A stretch of DNA of 64,000 nt from Pseudomonas sp. KK4 (lineage in GTDB: Bacteria > Pseudomonadota > Gammaproteobacteria > Pseudomonadales > Pseudomonadaceae): contig NZ_LYVP01000001.1 in the NCBI RefSeq assembly GCF_001984065.1, forward strand, positions 100,661 to 164,660. The letters run 5' to 3'. Both the position numbers and the translations under genes were made by a program. Below are positions 62,055-64,000 of the stretch, one piece after another; the stretch's first letter is position 1, and every line of letters begins with the position of its first letter. The notes under the pieces were generated by a model that had not been told where the DNA came from, ran no database searches, and was given only the letters and a program-made list of their open reading frames with translations.

Positions 62055-63863
62055 ATGTCCAAGAAGATTCACGTAACCGACACCATCCTGCGCGACGCCC
62101 ACCAATCGCTGCTCGCCACCCGCATGCGCACCGAAGACATGCTGCCGATCTGCGACAAGCTCGACAAAGTCGGCTACTGGTCGCTGGAATGCTGGGGCGG
62201 CGCCACGTTCGACGCCTGTGTGCGCTTCCTCAAGGAAGACCCGTGGGAACGTCTGCGCCAACTGCGCGCGGCGCTGCCTAACACTCGCCTGCAAATGCTG
62301 CTGCGCGGCCAGAACCTGCTGGGCTACCGCCACTACAGCGACGATGTGGTCAAGGCCTTTGTCGCCAAGGCGGCGGTCAACGGCATCGACGTGTTCCGTA
62401 TCTTCGACGCGATGAACGACGTGCGTAACCTGCGCGTGGCCATCGAAGCGGTGAAAGCTGCCGGCAAACACGCCCAGGGCACCATCGCCTACACCACCAG
62501 CCCGGTGCACACCATCGATGCGTTCGTGGCCCAGGCCAAGCAGATGGAAGCCATGGGTTGCGACTCGGTGGCGATCAAGGACATGGCCGGTTTGCTGACG
62601 CCTTACGCTACTGGCGAACTGGTCCGGGCATTGAAAGCCGAGCAGTCGCTGCCGGTGTTCATCCACTCCCACGACACCGCCGGTCTGGCCGCAATGTGCC
62701 AACTCAAGGCCATCGAGAACGGTGCCGACCACATCGACACCGCCATCTCCAGTTTCGCCTCCGGCACCAGCCATCCGGGCACCGAGTCGATGGTCGCGGC
62801 CCTCAAAGGCACCGAATACGACACCGGCCTGAACCTGGAACTGCTGCAGGAAATCGGCCTGTACTTCTACGCCGTGCGCAAGAAGTACCACCAGTTCGAA
62901 AGCGAATTCACCGCGGTCGACACGCGTGTGCAGGTCAACCAGGTGCCTGGCGGGATGATCTCCAACCTCGCCAACCAGCTCAAAGAGCAGGGCGCCCTGA
63001 ACCGCATGAGCGAAGTGCTGGCAGAGATCCCGCGTGTTCGCGAAGACCTCGGCTTCCCGCCGCTGGTGACCCCGACTTCGCAGATCGTCGGCACCCAGGC
63101 GTTCTTCAACGTGCTGGCCGGCGAGCGCTACAAGACCATCACCAACGAGGTGAAGCTGTACCTGCAAGGTGGTTACGGCAAGGCACCGGGCACTGTGAGC
63201 GAGAAGCTGCGCCGTCAGGCCATCGGCAGCGAAGAAGTGATCGACGTGCGCCCGGCCGACCTGCTCAAGCCGGAGATGGCCAAACTGCGTGCCGACATCG
63301 GTGCGTTGGCCAAGTCTGAAGAAGACGTGCTGACCTTTGCCATGTTCCCGGACATCGGCCGCAAGTTCCTCGAAGAACGTGCTGCCGGCACCCTGACCCC
63401 TGAAGTGCTGCTGCCGATCCCGGAAGCGGGCAAGGTCGCTTCGGCCGGTGGCGAAGGTGTGCCGACCGAATTCGTCATCGACGTCCACGGCGAAACCTAC
63501 CGCGTCGACATTACCGGTGTCGGCGTCAAGGCTGAAGGCAAGCGTCACTTCTACCTGTCCATCGACGGCATGCCGGAAGAAGTGGTGTTCGAACCGCTCA
63601 ACGAATTCGTCAGCGGCGGCAGCAGCAAGCGCAAGCAGGCCACAGCGCCGGGCCATGTCAGCACCACCATGCCGGGCAACATCGTCGATGTGCTGGTCAA
63701 GGAAGGCGACACTGTCAAGGCCGGCCAGGCTGTGTTGATCACCGAAGCGATGAAGATGGAAACCGAAGTCCAGGCGGCCATCGCCGGTAAAGTCACCGCG
63801 ATTCACGTGGCCAAGGGTGACCGCGTTAACCCGGGCGAGATCCTGATCGAGATCGAAGGCTGA
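62055..63863 (+). CDS. oadA: Pyruvate carboxylase subunit B / oxaloacetate decarboxylase alpha (carboxyltransferase plus biotin carrier)
   Basis: The 602-residue protein has a DRE-TIM carboxyltransferase domain (about 5-280; DTILRDAHQSLLATRMR, and metal-binding HSHDTAG), a conserved carboxylase domain (about 300-470), a Ser/Lys-rich linker, and a C-terminal biotinyl domain with EAMKMETEV (biotinylated Lys). No sodium-pump (OadB/OadG) genes follow, and a terminator comes 34 bp on, so with PycA it works as the soluble pyruvate carboxylase. ATG 62055 has GAGG 9 nt upstream; a GTG at 62040 is possible but poorer. Confidence 0.95.
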   Translation: MSKKIHVTDTILRDAHQSLLATRMRTEDMLPICDKLDKVGYWSLECWGGATFDACVRFLKEDPWERLRQLRAALPNTRLQMLLRGQNLLGYRHYSDDVVKAFVAKAAVNGIDVFRIFDAMNDVRNLRVAIEAVKAAGKHAQGTIAYTTSPVHTIDAFVAQAKQMEAMGCDSVAIKDMAGLLTPYATGELVRALKAEQSLPVFIHSHDTAGLAAMCQLKAIENGADHIDTAISSFASGTSHPGTESMVAALKGTEYDTGLNLELLQEIGLYFYAVRKKYHQFESEFTAVDTRVQVNQVPGGMISNLANQLKEQGALNRMSEVLAEIPRVREDLGFPPLVTPTSQIVGTQAFFNVLAGERYKTITNEVKLYLQGGYGKAPGTVSEKLRRQAIGSEEVIDVRPADLLKPEMAKLRADIGALAKSEEDVLTFAMFPDIGRKFLEERAAGTLTPEVLLPIPEAGKVASAGGEGVPTEFVIDVHGETYRVDITGVGVKAEGKRHFYLSIDGMPEEVVFEPLNEFVSGGSSKRKQATAPGHVSTTMPGNIVDVLVKEGDTVKAGQAVLITEAMKMETEVQAAIAGKVTAIHVAKGDRVNPGEILIEIEG

Positions 63864-63896
63864 GTTAACAGCCTCGATACACCGCTTTAAACCTCG

Positions 63897-63921
63897 GGGG
63901 GGCATGTGCTCCCCTTTTTTT
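63897..63921 (+). terminator. Rho-independent terminator of pycA-oadA
   Basis: GGGGGGC pairs with GCTCCCC (one G-U) around ATGT and is followed by seven Ts. It ends the pyruvate carboxylase operon. Confidence 0.9.
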
Positions 63922-63945
63922 ATCCTTTTGAAACTCTGCACACCC

Positions 63946-63970
63946 TGTGGGAGCGGGCTTGCTCGCGAAG
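63946..63970 (+). repeat. Single REP (partner, if any, beyond window)
   Basis: GGGAGCGGGCTTGCTCGCGA, the same REP as in the doublets at 46511-46589 and 48034-48124, occurs once near the right edge. An inverted partner would lie outside the 30 bp left in the window. Confidence 0.85.
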
Positions 63971-64000
63971 GCGTTGTGTCAGTCGATGATAGTGGTGACT

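Noticed and set aside
60628..63863. A sodium-pumping oxaloacetate decarboxylase
   Set aside because: There are no OadB/OadG genes, and a biotin carboxylase is directly upstream, pointing to pyruvate carboxylase.
1..64000. CRISPR arrays, tRNA or rRNA genes, prophage structural genes
   Set aside because: No regularly spaced repeats, cloverleaf-like sequences, rRNA motifs or phage structural proteins were seen.

Overview
The window is a piece of a Pseudomonas chromosome, most likely from the P. fluorescens group. The evidence is the core gene set (lpd3, cfa, cls, a zigA-type CobW GTPase, pdxY, uvrD, a HexR-type regulator, and the biotin carboxylase/OadA pair), high-GC codon use, REP palindromes of the GGGAGCGGGCTTGCTCGCGA type, and three copies of the pseudomonad parS core GTTCCACGTGGAAC. 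Clustered parS sites suggest the window lies in the origin-proximal part of the chromosome. No rRNA, tRNA or CRISPR array was seen.

Bases 1 to about 25.74 kb are accessory DNA. At the left edge is a Tn7-like transposition module: a TniQ/TnsD-family gene, cut by the window edge, diverges from a translationally coupled tnsA-tnsB-tnsC operon. The 660 bp between them carry four DnaA-box-like 9-mers. After tnsC come IS-end remnants, an MvaT/H-NS-family silencer, and an EmrAB-type efflux operon (NmrA-like protein, cupin, HlyD, MFS) facing a ToxR-like wHTH-TPR regulator. Next are a 182 bp MITE-like element, a DUF3644 protein with an HEPN-type Rx4H motif, a MocR regulator whose 3' end runs antisense through the debris of a VOC (glyoxalase/bleomycin-resistance) gene, and a DoxX gene. 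A 1,823-residue pseudokinase-STAND-GAF-PAS-histidine kinase paired with a FixJ-like regulator follows. The block ends in a truncated gene and an array of short repeats that looks like an insertion-sequence end, immediately before the conserved chromosome.

From about 25.8 kb the order looks like conserved pseudomonad core: LysR, GST, a DUF3142 lipoprotein with a TPR-like envelope protein, a LysE exporter, an Lrp regulator and lpd3. An unusual four-gene operon follows, with three SPFH (HflK/HflC-like) proteins and a P1B-type metal ATPase. The second SPFH protein has a histidine-rich N-terminus, the ATPase has no N-terminal metal-binding domain, and a partial Zur-like operator precedes the operon. 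About 4 kb beyond it are a zigA-type gene with a perfect Zur operator and a second CobW GTPase, so 33.9-46.5 kb reads as a zinc-related neighbourhood with cfa and cls embedded in it.

The right third (46.6-64 kb) is housekeeping and signalling: a DUF3301 protein, pdxY, an acyl-CoA thioesterase, a KefB-like antiporter, SMI1/KNR4 and Tim44-domain proteins, an EamA protein, uvrD, a PAS-GGDEF-EAL protein, a HexR-type regulator, a LysR regulator and the two-subunit pyruvate carboxylase (pycA, oadA). REP doublets mark several intergenic gaps.
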